From Sphingobium sp. KCTC 72723 (lineage in GTDB: Bacteria; Pseudomonadota; Alphaproteobacteria; Sphingomonadales; Sphingomonadaceae), in the NCBI RefSeq assembly GCF_014280435.1, contig NZ_CP060388.1:3051501-3115500 (forward strand): DNA of 64,000 nt. The letters are read 5' to 3'. Positions 42,753 to 51,393 of this stretch are shown piece by piece (position 1 is the first letter of the stretch; each line of letters opens with the position of its first letter). The position numbers and the translations under genes were made by a program. Under the pieces are notes generated by a model. It worked only from the letters and a program-made list of their open reading frames with translations, did no database searches and was not told where the DNA came from.

Positions 42753-43271
42753 ATGTTCGCCCGGCCCAATAGCCATCATTCCCAGATTGCCTACGTCACC
42801 AACGACCTGGCCGCCGCGATGGCGCGGCTGACGGCCGACTATGGCACGCCCGGTTTCTTCGAGATGTCGAATATCCAGCCGGGGGAAGACCCGACCGGCA
42901 AGCCTGTGCTGAAGATCGCGCTGGCCGTGGTCGGCGGAGTGGAAATCGAACTGATCGAGCCGGTCGGCGATACCGCGCCGTTGTTTAGCGACGTCCTGCC
43001 CGATAGCGATGGTCTAGCCATCTGCTTCCACCATATCGCCAGCCGGATCGAGGGGCCGATCGCGCATTGGGACGCGCATGTCGCCTCGTTGGACCTGGCG
43101 CGGCATCCAGTCGTGTTCGAAGGGGCGCTGGGTGACATGCTGCGCTACATCTACACCGACGAGCGGGCGACGCTGGGCCATTATGTGGAGCATGTGTGGA
43201 TGTCGCCCGATTTGCTGGCGCAGATGCGTGGCATCGTGCCTGCCTATCCTGCTGTGGAGGACGCGGCATGA
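42753..43271 (+). CDS. VOC-superfamily protein
   Basis: A 172-residue glyoxalase-fold protein: H-S-Q-I-A-Y-V-T-N-D-L-A-A-A-M near the N-terminus, V-E-I-E-L-I-E-P-V-G in the middle and I-C-F-H-H-I-A-S-R-I opening the second module. Start at 42753 after CAGGAGAAGCGC; the frame is open further upstream through the SDR end. Overlaps the phosphatase gene by 4 bp. Function unknown; possibly an isomerase or epimerase. Confidence 0.78.
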   Translation: MFARPNSHHSQIAYVTNDLAAAMARLTADYGTPGFFEMSNIQPGEDPTGKPVLKIALAVVGGVEIELIEPVGDTAPLFSDVLPDSDGLAICFHHIASRIEGPIAHWDAHVASLDLARHPVVFEGALGDMLRYIYTDERATLGHYVEHVWMSPDLLAQMRGIVPAYPAVEDAA

Positions 43272-44032
43272 CGATCGCACTTTCCCGTCTCAACTTCCGC
43301 GACATTGGCGGATTGCCGACGATCCATGGTGGGCAGGTGCGACCCGGCATCCTGTTCCGGTCCGAAGGGCCAGCCAGTTTCGTCGCCGAGCATCATGCCG
43401 AACTGGTCGCACTGGGCTTTCGCGCGGTGGCGGACCTGCGGTCGGAAATGGAGCGCGATAAGGCACCGCATGACTGGTGCGGCGCGGATTGCCGCATCCT
43501 TGACCTCGACATGAACACCGACCTGCGCGCGCAGGGGGAGGATATGTGGATGACGCTGGGGCGTGATCCGACACAGGCGCGGGCCATTGCGGTCATGACC
43601 CATAATTACGGCCTGATGCCGCAGGCGTTCCTGCCTCATGTCGCGCCGATGGTCGACGCCCTGCTGGCGGGCGATACGCCGATGCTGGTCCATTGCACCG
43701 CTGGCAAGGACCGCACCGGCGTGGTGGTCGCGCTGGTCCTCGACCTGCTGGGCGTGCCGCGCGATGTGATCGATGCGGATTATCGCAAGTCCGACGTTTT
43801 CGGCCAGAATCTGGTGATGTCGGGCCATTTGAAGGGCGATCTGCAAAAGACGTTCGGCTTTGTTCCGCCCGACGAGATGGTCGCGGTGCTGATCGGCGTC
43901 CATGCCGATTTCCTGAACCGCGCGCTCGACGTCGTGGCCGCGCAATGGGGCGGGATCGACGGCTATTTCCAGGCGGCGGGCGTCGGTGCGGATCGGCGCG
44001 ACGCACTCCGGCAGCTTCTTGTCGCCGACTAG
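43268..44032 (+). CDS. PTP-type (tyrosine/lipid) phosphatase
   Basis: A 254-residue protein of the MptpB-like dual-specificity family. N-F-R-D-I-G-G-L opens it, and the P-loop is V-H-C-T-A-G-K-D-R-T-G (nucleophile Cys, Arg six residues on, a general C-x5-R). A Lys/Asp pair in the loop is typical of phosphoinositide-capable members. It is coupled to the VOC gene by ATGA. A phosphatase within a catabolic operon is unexpected; it might hydrolyse a phosphorylated intermediate rather than a protein. Confidence 0.88.
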   Translation: MTIALSRLNFRDIGGLPTIHGGQVRPGILFRSEGPASFVAEHHAELVALGFRAVADLRSEMERDKAPHDWCGADCRILDLDMNTDLRAQGEDMWMTLGRDPTQARAIAVMTHNYGLMPQAFLPHVAPMVDALLAGDTPMLVHCTAGKDRTGVVVALVLDLLGVPRDVIDADYRKSDVFGQNLVMSGHLKGDLQKTFGFVPPDEMVAVLIGVHADFLNRALDVVAAQWGGIDGYFQAAGVGADRRDALRQLLVAD

Positions 44033-45320
44033 GCGCGACTTGTGCCTGGGGGCGTCTGTAATGCTGCTGACCAGCGGTGCAGGCTGGTCGCGGGCCGCCA
44101 GCGATATGCAATCCGTGGAGAATGAGATGACGGACATGGCGATTTACGAATGGGAGCAGTTGCTGGACCAGTTGCGCCCGTTGGGGCAGCAGATGCGCGA
44201 TCGGATTCCGGCGCGGCTGCATGGCGACCCGCAGGTGATGCAGGAAGCGATGCGGCTGTTGCTGGCGGGCGTGCTGCGCACCACCAACGACGCGATCATG
44301 CATGATCGCAGCCACCCGATGTTCGTGCCGGAACTCAATATCTGCCAGAATATCTTTCAGCCCAACGCGGATACCATCTACAAGGCGGCGCTGATCGAAA
44401 AGGGTGGAACCTACCGTATTCGTGGCGATCGCGGCACGGTGCGGATGATGATCCTGGCGCAGCTTGGCCCCGACACGCTGCGCACCGGGCAGCATCATCC
44501 CGCACAGGACGCCAATGATTTCGATGATCTGGCGATCGGTGCGGATGGCGGGTTCGACGTGATCCTCTCGCCCGCCCGGCCCGACGGCTACAGCGGCGAC
44601 TGGTGGGAGCTGAAACCGGACACCGAAAAGCTGATGGTGCGGATCGTCGGTTGCGACTGGGGCGTGGAGCGGGAGCCGCGTTTCGGCATCGTCCGGCTGG
44701 ACGCGGAGCGCGCGGCCAAGGGGCGGCCGACGCTGGCGCAACTGGCGCATCGCTTTGCCGAGATACCCAGGACTGCGGCGGTTTGCGCGCTGGCCTTCCC
44801 CGACAAGGTGCAGAAACTGCGCGAGGAAGGGTTGATCAACACGCTCAAAGTCGTGGACTTCTCGCAGATGACGGGGCTGGCCCGCCAGTCCTATTATGAG
44901 GGCGCCTATGATCTGGCCGAGGACGAAGCACTGATTACCGAAGTGCGGATTCCGGGCGATGTCGCTTACTGGTCGCTGATCCTGACCAACGAACTTTACG
45001 AGACGACCGACTGGTATCACAACCAGTCGAGCCTGAACGATGCGCAGGGGGTGGTCGATGGCGATGGCGTGTTCCGCGCGGTCATTTCGGCGCGCGATCC
45101 CGGCGTTCACAACTGGCTCGATACGGCAGGCTATGCCAGCGGCGCTGTACAGGGGCGCTGGTTCAACAGCGACGCACGACCGACGCCGACGATGCGCAAG
45201 GTAAAGCTGGCCGAGGTGCGCATCCATTTGCCGGCCGACACGGTGTTGGTGACGCCACAGGAGCGCGACGCCGCGATCCGCGAACGGACATTGCGCGCGC
45301 AGATGCGCGTCATCTGGTGA
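43986..45320 (+). CDS. DUF1214-like protein, possible Tat substrate
   Basis: Up to 444 residues. From the GTG at 43986 (or TTG at 44019) the N-terminus reads P-T-R-R-D-L-C-L-G-A-S-V-M-L-L, a twin-arginine plus hydrophobic stretch ending near S-R-A-A-S, which fits a Tat signal. A start at ATG 44127 (M-T-D-M-A-I-Y-E-W) has a better GGAG site and would give a cytosolic protein of 397 residues. The C-terminal 120 residues look like the DUF1214 domain (V-A-Y-W-S-L-I-L-T-N-E-L-Y, W-F-N-S-D-A-R-P). Function unknown. Confidence 0.68.
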   Translation: MRIGATHSGSFLSPTRRDLCLGASVMLLTSGAGWSRAASDMQSVENEMTDMAIYEWEQLLDQLRPLGQQMRDRIPARLHGDPQVMQEAMRLLLAGVLRTTNDAIMHDRSHPMFVPELNICQNIFQPNADTIYKAALIEKGGTYRIRGDRGTVRMMILAQLGPDTLRTGQHHPAQDANDFDDLAIGADGGFDVILSPARPDGYSGDWWELKPDTEKLMVRIVGCDWGVEREPRFGIVRLDAERAAKGRPTLAQLAHRFAEIPRTAAVCALAFPDKVQKLREEGLINTLKVVDFSQMTGLARQSYYEGAYDLAEDEALITEVRIPGDVAYWSLILTNELYETTDWYHNQSSLNDAQGVVDGDGVFRAVISARDPGVHNWLDTAGYASGAVQGRWFNSDARPTPTMRKVKLAEVRIHLPADTVLVTPQERDAAIRERTLRAQMRVIW

Positions 45321-45333
45321 GGGAAAAAATATC

Positions 45334-45789
45334 ATGAGCGACGCACTGGCCATGCTGCTGGATTATGAAGCGATCCGTCAGGTGAAGGCGCGCTATTGCC
45401 GCCTGCTCGATACCAAGGATTGGGACGGCTTCATCGGCCTGTTCACGCCCGACGCGGTGATGGACGTGCAGGAGGATACCGGAAATCCGCCGATCAGCGG
45501 TCATGCCGCGATACTGGAGCAGGTGCGATCCGCCGTCATCGATGCGCAGACCGCACATCAAATCCATTCGTCCGAAATCACACTGCAAGGCGACAGCGCC
45601 GATGTCGTCACCGCCATGCAGGACCGGGTGGTGTGGGCGCCGGGCACATGCCCCATCCCCGGCGGCGCATCGATCACCGGCTTTGGCCATTATACCGAAC
45701 GCTATGTGCGCGTGGACGGCGCGTGGAAGATCGCCTTCCTCAAACTCACCCGCCTCTATGTCGAAGTGCATCCCGCGCCTGTCCTTTGA
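45334..45789 (+). CDS. SnoaL/NTF2-like protein
   Basis: A 151-residue SnoaL-like protein: Y-E-A-I-R-Q-V-K-A-R-Y-C-R-L-L-D-T-K-D-W opening, L-F-T-P-D-A-V-M-D-V, and G-H-Y-T-E-R-Y-V-R-V-D-G-A-W-K-I-A as the core strand pair, like the bile-acid-baiE-type dehydratases and SnoaL_4 members. Thirteen bp after the DUF1214 gene; GAGGG precedes the ATG. Its last codons overlap the shared palindrome at 45778-45793. A dehydratase or isomerase role is plausible. Confidence 0.83.
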   Translation: MSDALAMLLDYEAIRQVKARYCRLLDTKDWDGFIGLFTPDAVMDVQEDTGNPPISGHAAILEQVRSAVIDAQTAHQIHSSEITLQGDSADVVTAMQDRVVWAPGTCPIPGGASITGFGHYTERYVRVDGAWKIAFLKLTRLYVEVHPAPVL

Positions 45790-45793
45790 CAGG
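45778..45793. promoter_or_regulatory. Shared 16-bp palindrome, copy 7 (perfect)
   Basis: CCTGTC-CTTT-GACAGG, a perfect dyad that spans the stop codon of the SnoaL gene and ends 57 bp before the LLM gene 3 start. Placement suggests control of the LLM/phosphotransferase pair. Confidence 0.7.
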
Positions 45794-45850
45794 TTGCGAA
45801 GTGTCCGCTGCGCGGCAATCCTGCCCGCCATAGATTTGAGAGGACAGGAT

Positions 45851-46933
45851 ATGACGGCAGCAATGGAACCCGGCGCGCAGGCGTTGTTCGACAAGTTCGG
45901 CACCTATATCCTGCCCGGACGTGTCACCGATCCGCGCCGGGGTATTGAGGAGGCGCAGGAGGCCGAGCGGATCGGGCTGGGTTGCGTGTGGATTTCCGAA
46001 CGCTATGCGCTGAAGGAACCGGCGGTGCTGGCGGGCGCGGTATCGCAGGCGACGTCGAAGATCCGCATCACCGGCACCATGTATGCGACGATGCGCCACC
46101 CGCTGGTCACTGCCAGCGTCGCGGACCTGATGCAGGCGATGAGCGGGGACCGTTTCCGCCTGATGTTCGCGCGGGCGGTGCCTGCTTATATGAAGATGCT
46201 GGGGTCGCCGCCGATCACGATGGAGCGGCTGGCCGACCTCATTTCCATCTGCCGTCGCCTGTGGGCGGGGGAGAAGGTCGATTATGAGGGCATATTGGGC
46301 AAATTCCCCGCGATCAGCCTGACCGATCGCCATGGCGGCACACCGCCGCCGATCATCTTTACCGCCATCGGTCCCAAGAGCCTGGAATTTGCCGGCGAAC
46401 ATTGCGACGGGGTGCTGCTGCATCCCTTCGTATCGGCGCAGGGGGTGAAGAACAGCACGAAGATCGTGCGCGATGCCGCCGAAAAGGCCGGGCGCGATCC
46501 GATGGCGGTGCGCATCTATCATAATATCATCGTCGCCCCCGACCTGCCCAAGGATGAGGAGGAAGCGGTCGTTGGCGGCCGGGCCATCACCTATTTCGAG
46601 CTGCCCGGTTTCGGCGACCTGATCGTGGATATCAATGGCTGGGACAAGGGTGTGCTGGACCAGATCCGCGCCCACCCCAAGATTGCCAGCCTGAACGGCA
46701 AGCCCGCGGACCAGGCCTATACGCGGCAGGAACTGGTCGATGTCAGCAAGCTGATCCCGCAACATTGGCTGGACGAGGGCGCGGCCGTCGGCACGGCGGC
46801 GCAGTGCGCCGACCAGTTGATGGCGTTTCTGGATGCCGGGGCGGACGAGATATTGCTGCATGGTTCATCGCCCAAGGACATGGGTCCGCTGACCGTCGAG
46901 CTGAAGCGCGCTCTGGCGGCGAAGGGGCTGTAA
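45851..46933 (+). CDS. LLM-class F420-dependent oxidoreductase (3)
   Basis: A 360-residue luciferase-like family protein. A-E-R-I-G-L-G-C-V-W near residue 40, R-I-T-G-T-M-Y, M-S-G-D-R-F-R-L and P-P-I-I-F-T-A-I-G-P are the barrel motifs; it matches the TIGR03857-like F420 subgroup. The ATG at 45851 follows GAGAGGACAGGAT; longer forms of the frame are shadows of the SnoaL gene. Followed after 3 bp by the phosphotransferase gene. Third member of this family in the window. Confidence 0.85.
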   Translation: MTAAMEPGAQALFDKFGTYILPGRVTDPRRGIEEAQEAERIGLGCVWISERYALKEPAVLAGAVSQATSKIRITGTMYATMRHPLVTASVADLMQAMSGDRFRLMFARAVPAYMKMLGSPPITMERLADLISICRRLWAGEKVDYEGILGKFPAISLTDRHGGTPPPIIFTAIGPKSLEFAGEHCDGVLLHPFVSAQGVKNSTKIVRDAAEKAGRDPMAVRIYHNIIVAPDLPKDEEEAVVGGRAITYFELPGFGDLIVDINGWDKGVLDQIRAHPKIASLNGKPADQAYTRQELVDVSKLIPQHWLDEGAAVGTAAQCADQLMAFLDAGADEILLHGSSPKDMGPLTVELKRALAAKGL

Positions 46934-46936
46934 GTC

Positions 46937-48067
46937 ATGGAATATCTGACGCCGGAGCGCATTACCACGCAGTTGCAGGGCTGGCTGGCGAGTGAAAAGC
47001 CGGACTGGCGCGATATCGTCGTCAGGCCGCTAAACGTCACGCTGGGGGCGGGCTTTTCCGCCGATATCTTCTTCGTCGATGTCGATTATGTCGACCCCGC
47101 CGGGGCGCAGAACCAGACGTTGGTGGTGCGCCGCCAGCCGATGGACCTGGAGGTGGTATTCGGCAGCAGCCTGGCGTTGCAGGGCAAGATGATGGCCGCG
47201 CTCTATGCGCGTGGCGACCTGCCCGTGCCGCCGTGGATCGGCATGTATCTGGAGTCCGATATTCTTGGCCTGCCGTTCCTGGTGATGGGCAAGGTCGAAG
47301 GGGAATGCGCCAAGCAGAAGCCCAATTATAATCTGGACGGCTGGCTGGTCGAAATGACGCCGGACCAGCGCCGGGCCAGCTTTGCCAACGCCATTTCCGC
47401 CTTTGCCAGCATGGCGACGATCGACTGGCGCGACGGGTTCGATTTTCTGGCGCAGCCCGAAAATGGCCAGCCGGGGCTGGACCAATATGTCGGCGCGCTG
47501 GAGGCGTGGCACAGGGCGGCGGGGCGCGGGCGGGCGATGCCGATCGTGGATGCGGCGATGGCCTATGTGCGGGCGAACATGCCCGATGATGCGGGCGTCA
47601 ATGTGCTGTGGGGCGATCCCACGCCGTCGAACGTGATGTTCGCGCCGGACGGCAGCGTCAATGCGCTGATCGACTGGGAACTGGCCGCGCTTGGCCCGGC
47701 GGAGCTGGATCTGGCCTGGTGGCTTTATTTCGACGATCTGTTCGGGCGGCGTTTCGGCGTGACCCGGCTGGAGGGGTTGCCGAGCCGGGACGAGACGATC
47801 GCGATCTGGGAAGCGGGGTCCGGGCAGAGTGCGAAGCATCTGGATTATTACGATATTGTGGCCGCGTTGCGCATGGCGCTGGTCGCGGTCGGGGCGTTCG
47901 ACCGGCAGGTGGGGATCGGCAATATTCCGGCGACCAACAAGTCGCTGAACGACAATTTCATGACCCAATATCTGGCCGAGAAGCTGGGCCTGCCGGTGCC
48001 GCAATTCGGCCCGGATTTCGTGGCTTTCATGAAGAATCTGACGCCGGTCGAGGAGCAGGCGGCCTGA
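46937..48067 (+). CDS. APH-like phosphotransferase (ACAD10/LvaA-like)
   Basis: A 376-residue kinase-fold protein. The nucleotide-binding strands are near N-V-T-L-G-A-G-F-S-A-D-I; the catalytic loop is L-W-G-D-P-T-P-S-N-V-M-F (Asp and Asn kept, usual His replaced by Trp), and I-D-W-E-L-A-A-L-G-P-A-E-L-D-L-A is the metal-binding Asp motif. Homologues next to acyl-CoA dehydrogenases, such as LvaA of the levulinate pathway, phosphorylate hydroxyacyl-CoAs so that the phosphate can leave. A similar task is likely, with substrate unknown. Confidence 0.85.
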   Translation: MEYLTPERITTQLQGWLASEKPDWRDIVVRPLNVTLGAGFSADIFFVDVDYVDPAGAQNQTLVVRRQPMDLEVVFGSSLALQGKMMAALYARGDLPVPPWIGMYLESDILGLPFLVMGKVEGECAKQKPNYNLDGWLVEMTPDQRRASFANAISAFASMATIDWRDGFDFLAQPENGQPGLDQYVGALEAWHRAAGRGRAMPIVDAAMAYVRANMPDDAGVNVLWGDPTPSNVMFAPDGSVNALIDWELAALGPAELDLAWWLYFDDLFGRRFGVTRLEGLPSRDETIAIWEAGSGQSAKHLDYYDIVAALRMALVAVGAFDRQVGIGNIPATNKSLNDNFMTQYLAEKLGLPVPQFGPDFVAFMKNLTPVEEQAA

Positions 48068-48180
48068 GCGGAAGGGCGCCATCGGTAGACAGCGAGATGG
48101 ACATATGTAGCGATAAAGACGTTTATTCGTTAGCGTGCTAAGTAATAAATGAGATATTCCCATTTATAGCGGCGAAATGG

Positions 48181-48219
48181 AAAAAAAGGGCGGCAGGGAA
48201 ATGCCCAGCCGCCCTTTTT
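48181..48219. terminator. Bidirectional Rho-independent terminator
   Basis: Stem GGGCGGCaGGG/CCCaGCCGCCC with loop AAATG, seven A before and five T after, between the rightward LLM/phosphotransferase pair and the convergent PRC-like gene. The 70 bp before it are markedly A+T-rich with no gene. Confidence 0.85.
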
Positions 48220-48236
48220 ACAATGCTTCGCCCGGT

Positions 48237-48506
48237 TCAGAGCTTTTTGAGGTCAGCGTTCGACAGGCTGGTCATCACGCCCTTTTCGCCCGCGCTGAGC
48301 GTGGTGGCGGGGATGGTGATGAACTTGCCGCGATAGATGACGCGGATGGCGGTCAGGGCGCCGTCGTCGGCATTCAGCACCTTGTCGACCTTGCCGATCT
48401 TGGTCCCTTCGGCGGAAAAGATCGCGGCGTTGCGATCGACAGCGGGTGCCTGCGCCAGCGCCGGTGCGGCCATGGCGAGAGCGGCGAGCGCGATGATCAT
48501 CTTCAT
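48237..48506 (-). CDS. Small periplasmic PRC-barrel-like protein
   Basis: An 89-residue protein with a signal peptide M-K-M-I-I-A-L-A-A-L-A-M-A-A-P-A-L-A-Q and a mature part F-S-A-E-G-T-K-I-G-K-V-D-K-V-L-N-A-D-D-G-A-L that looks like a PRC-barrel strand pattern. Start at 48506 after AAGAGGATATTGGAC; the frame is open further upstream without support. Divergent from the MFS gene. No link to the pathway is visible. Confidence 0.75.
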   Translation of the reverse strand: MKMIIALAALAMAAPALAQAPAVDRNAAIFSAEGTKIGKVDKVLNADDGALTAIRVIYRGKFITIPATTLSAGEKGVMTSLSNADLKKL

Positions 48507-48656
48507 GTCCAATATCCTCTTGTCGATAATGGTCATCTGTTGGCGCAGGCGAGAGCGAGTTTCAAGAGAAAACCAATACACATCGGAAAGAATCTGTTCT
48601 ATCTGTATTGATATGACCAGCGGCAAGACGACCGCGAACGAGGGATGAGGGCGGAA

Positions 48657-49967
48657 ATGACGGGTTTTGGCGCACGCGATCGCTGGTTTTTGCTGCTGTT
48701 GGGCGCAATCTACATGTTCAATTTCATCGATCGCACCATCATTGCGGTGGTGGGCGAAGCGATTCGCCATGACCTGCGGCTGAGCGACCTTCAGCTTGGC
48801 TTGCTGGGCGGGCTGGCCTTTTCCTTCTTCTATGCGATTCTGGGCATTCCGCTGGCACGGCTGGCCGAACGTTACAGCCGGGTGCGCATCATCGCGGTGG
48901 TGACGGTGCTATGGTCGTTCATGACGGCGCTGTCGGGCATGGCGGGCAGCTATGTTCAACTGCTGCTGTGCCGGATGGGCGTGGGCGTGGGGGAGGCGGG
49001 TTTTACGCCTGCGCTGGTGTCGATGATTTCGGACCGATTCGATGCCGGGCGGCGCGCGGTCGTATTTTCGCTGATTGCGCTGGGCGTGCCGCTGGGCGGG
49101 GCGATCGCCGCAATCGGTGGCGGGGCGATTGCGCAGCATTTCGGCTGGCGCATGGCATTGGTGGCGGTCGGTGCGCCGGGCCTGTTGCTGGCGGCCCTGT
49201 TGTTCCTGACCATAGCCGAACCTGTTCGTGCCGATGCGGGCGACCGGGCGGATACGCCGCCATTTGGCGCAGTGTTGCGCCGTCTGGGCCGGTCGCCTGC
49301 TTTCCTGCACCTGACCTTTGGCAGTGGCTTTGTCGGCATGGTCGGTTTTGGCACCAACCTGTTCCTGATCCCGCTGCTGGTGCGGCGATACGACCTGCCA
49401 TTGGCGCAGGCGGGGATGATATTCGCCCTGTCGTTCAGCCTGGCGACGATGGTGGGGCAAGTGAGTGGCGGCTATCTGATCGGCCATCTGATCCGTCGCG
49501 ACATGCGCTGGGGCGGGTGGGCGCCCGCAATTGCGATAGGGCTGGCGTTGCCGCTCTATCTGCTGGCGATCCAACAGGCCGACTGGCGCTGGCTGATCGG
49601 CTTCCTGTTCATGGCGACGGCATTATTATATGCGTTCATTCCTGCGATCATGACGATCACCCAGTCGCTGGTCGAACCCCGGATGCGCGCGTCGGCCGCC
49701 GCGCTGCACAGTTTCGGCCAGACCGTGGCGGGGCTGGGGCTGGGTTCTGTCGTGCTGGGCTATCTGAGCGACCGGCTGGCCGTCTTTCTCTATGCCGGTG
49801 ACTATGCCGCCGATTGCCAGACGGGGCAGGCTGCGCCCGCCTGCCTGAGTGCGGCGGCCGATGGTTTGCAGCTGAGTATGCAGTTGGCCGCGTCCGTGCT
49901 GTTGCTGGCGGTGGGCCATTATCTGCTGGCTGCGCGCCAGTTGCCGCGTGAGGCAAATGCGTCGTGA
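48657..49967 (+). CDS. MFS transporter (spinster-like)
   Basis: A 436-residue major facilitator with about 12 membrane segments. Motif A-like L-A-R-L-A-E-R-Y-S-R-V-R after TM2 and G-V-G-V-G-E-A-G-F in TM4 are typical of the spinster-like group common in sphingomonad catabolic clusters. The ATG at 48657 is preferred because GAGGGCGGAA precedes it at good distance; an ATG at 48645 has GAGGG directly against it. Probably takes up the substrate or exports intermediates across the inner membrane. Confidence 0.88.
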   Translation: MTGFGARDRWFLLLLGAIYMFNFIDRTIIAVVGEAIRHDLRLSDLQLGLLGGLAFSFFYAILGIPLARLAERYSRVRIIAVVTVLWSFMTALSGMAGSYVQLLLCRMGVGVGEAGFTPALVSMISDRFDAGRRAVVFSLIALGVPLGGAIAAIGGGAIAQHFGWRMALVAVGAPGLLLAALLFLTIAEPVRADAGDRADTPPFGAVLRRLGRSPAFLHLTFGSGFVGMVGFGTNLFLIPLLVRRYDLPLAQAGMIFALSFSLATMVGQVSGGYLIGHLIRRDMRWGGWAPAIAIGLALPLYLLAIQQADWRWLIGFLFMATALLYAFIPAIMTITQSLVEPRMRASAAALHSFGQTVAGLGLGSVVLGYLSDRLAVFLYAGDYAADCQTGQAAPACLSAAADGLQLSMQLAASVLLLAVGHYLLAARQLPREANAS

Positions 49968-50094
49968 GCGGCGACAAAGCTGTCGATGTTCGGCCACCGC
50001 GTTCGGTGCGGGATGACGCCGGGGGCATGGCTGTGTCAGGCTGTCGCCATCACGACCACAGTATCGCTAACAAGCGACGGAAAGGATGTTGAGG

Positions 50095-50943
50095 ATGAAA
50101 AATGCAGGCGTAATCGGATTGGGACAGATTGGGGCGGGCGTCGCCATCTGTCTGGCGCGCAGCGGTCAGCTGGCGGCGGTTTATGACGTGCGGGCCGATG
50201 CGGCGGACACGCTGGAGGGTGTGCCGCCCGTGGTCGCCAGCCCGGCGGAACTGGCGCGGCAGGCCGATGTCGTCATCATCGCCGTGGTCAATGCCAAGCA
50301 GACGGTGGACGTCCTGTCCGGTCCCGACGGCGTGCTGTCGCAGGCGCGACCGGAGATGAGCATCGTGCTGGTCGCGACCGTTTCGATCGAGGATCTGAAC
50401 GCCATTCGCGCGCTGACCGACGCGGCGGGCGTCGCCCTGGTCGACAGCGGTGTGACCGGCGGTCCCAAGTCGCGCGAAAATGGTCTGGTCTGCCTGGTCG
50501 GTGGCAGCGACGAAAGCGTGGCGCGGGTGCGCCCGGTGCTGGACGGCTTTGCCAAGCAGGTCGCGCATATGGGCGGGCCGGGCGCTGGCATGGCGGCCAA
50601 GATCGCGCGCAACGTCATCGTCTTTGGCGGGTTGCGTGCCGGTTATGAAGCGGCGATCCTGTGCCGCAATGCGGGCGTGGACGTGCGCCAGTTGAGCGAT
50701 GTGATCGACGCGAGTTCGGACAGCGTGGGCGGCCCGTTGATGCTGGCGATCCGCGACGATCCGGCGACTAGCGCGCAGGAAGCGGCGATCCGCGAATATA
50801 CCCGCGCGCTGATGATCAAGGATCTGGACGCGGCGATCGACCTGGCGCGCAGCTATGGCATCACGCTGCCGCTGATCGAATTGACCCGGCGGACCGATCA
50901 GGCGGTCGTGGGCATGGCCGATGTGATGGGAGAGAAGGCATGA
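50095..50943 (+). CDS. 3-hydroxyisobutyrate-dehydrogenase-family oxidoreductase
   Basis: A 282-residue beta-hydroxyacid dehydrogenase: G-V-I-G-L-G-Q-I-G-A-G-V-A cofactor loop, substrate loop D-S-G-V-T-G-G-P-K-S-R-E-N-G, catalytic Lys in G-A-G-M-A-A-K-I-A-R-N. The start at 50095 is used; ATG at 50086 is possible. It would oxidise a 3-hydroxy acid or reduce its semialdehyde with NAD(P). Coupled by ATGA to the CMD-like gene. Confidence 0.87.
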   Translation: MKNAGVIGLGQIGAGVAICLARSGQLAAVYDVRADAADTLEGVPPVVASPAELARQADVVIIAVVNAKQTVDVLSGPDGVLSQARPEMSIVLVATVSIEDLNAIRALTDAAGVALVDSGVTGGPKSRENGLVCLVGGSDESVARVRPVLDGFAKQVAHMGGPGAGMAAKIARNVIVFGGLRAGYEAAILCRNAGVDVRQLSDVIDASSDSVGGPLMLAIRDDPATSAQEAAIREYTRALMIKDLDAAIDLARSYGITLPLIELTRRTDQAVVGMADVMGEKA

Positions 50944-51335
50944 AGGTCGACGAAGCACAGTGGCAGAAGGGTCTGGAGGTTTTCGACAAGGTCTATGGGC
51001 CGGGCATGTCGGCCATGACGCTGCCGTTCCGCGATTCCGCCTTCAATCAGGAAATCGTGGGCAACCAGTTCGCCAATCTGTGGGCGAGCGAGACGTTTTC
51101 GATGCGCGAGAAGCGGTTGATGGTGTTGGGCGCGACGGCAATGCTGGGGCGGCCCGACCTGGTCGAGATCCAGATGAACGGCGCGCTGATCAATGGCGAA
51201 TTTACGGATGAGGAGCTGGATTTCCTGCCGCTGTTCCTGCTGTTCTACGCCGGGGCGGGCAATACGACCACGGTGTTCCGGGGGATAGAGGCGGCCAAGG
51301 CACGGCGCAAGGAGCGGGAAGCCGCAGCCGAATAA
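50940..51335 (+). CDS. Carboxymuconolactone-decarboxylase-like protein
   Basis: A 131-residue all-helical protein of the AhpD/CMD superfamily. The R-E-K-R-L-M-V-L-G-A-T-A-M-L core helix is typical; no C-x-x-C is present, so it is not an AhpD-type redox protein and more like a 4-carboxymuconolactone decarboxylase. In this context a decarboxylase or lactone-processing role is plausible. Ends before a strong terminator. Confidence 0.76.
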   Translation: MKVDEAQWQKGLEVFDKVYGPGMSAMTLPFRDSAFNQEIVGNQFANLWASETFSMREKRLMVLGATAMLGRPDLVEIQMNGALINGEFTDEELDFLPLFLLFYAGAGNTTTVFRGIEAAKARRKEREAAAE

Positions 51336-51360
51336 GCCAGCGGACATGAGGAAAAAGGGG

Positions 51361-51393
51361 CGGCCCGGTCGGAAACGACCGGGCCGTTTTTTT
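51361..51393. terminator. Bidirectional Rho-independent terminator
   Basis: An 11-bp perfect stem CGGCCCGGTCG/CGACCGGGCCG with GAAA loop and seven T after it; A5 before it serves the leftward MFS gene, whose stop codon lies at the T-run edge. Confidence 0.9.

Noticed and set aside
48594-48617. CTATC...GATAT upstream of the MFS gene as another copy of the shared palindrome
   Set aside because: Spacing is 6 bp and the right half is degraded, so it does not meet the pattern.
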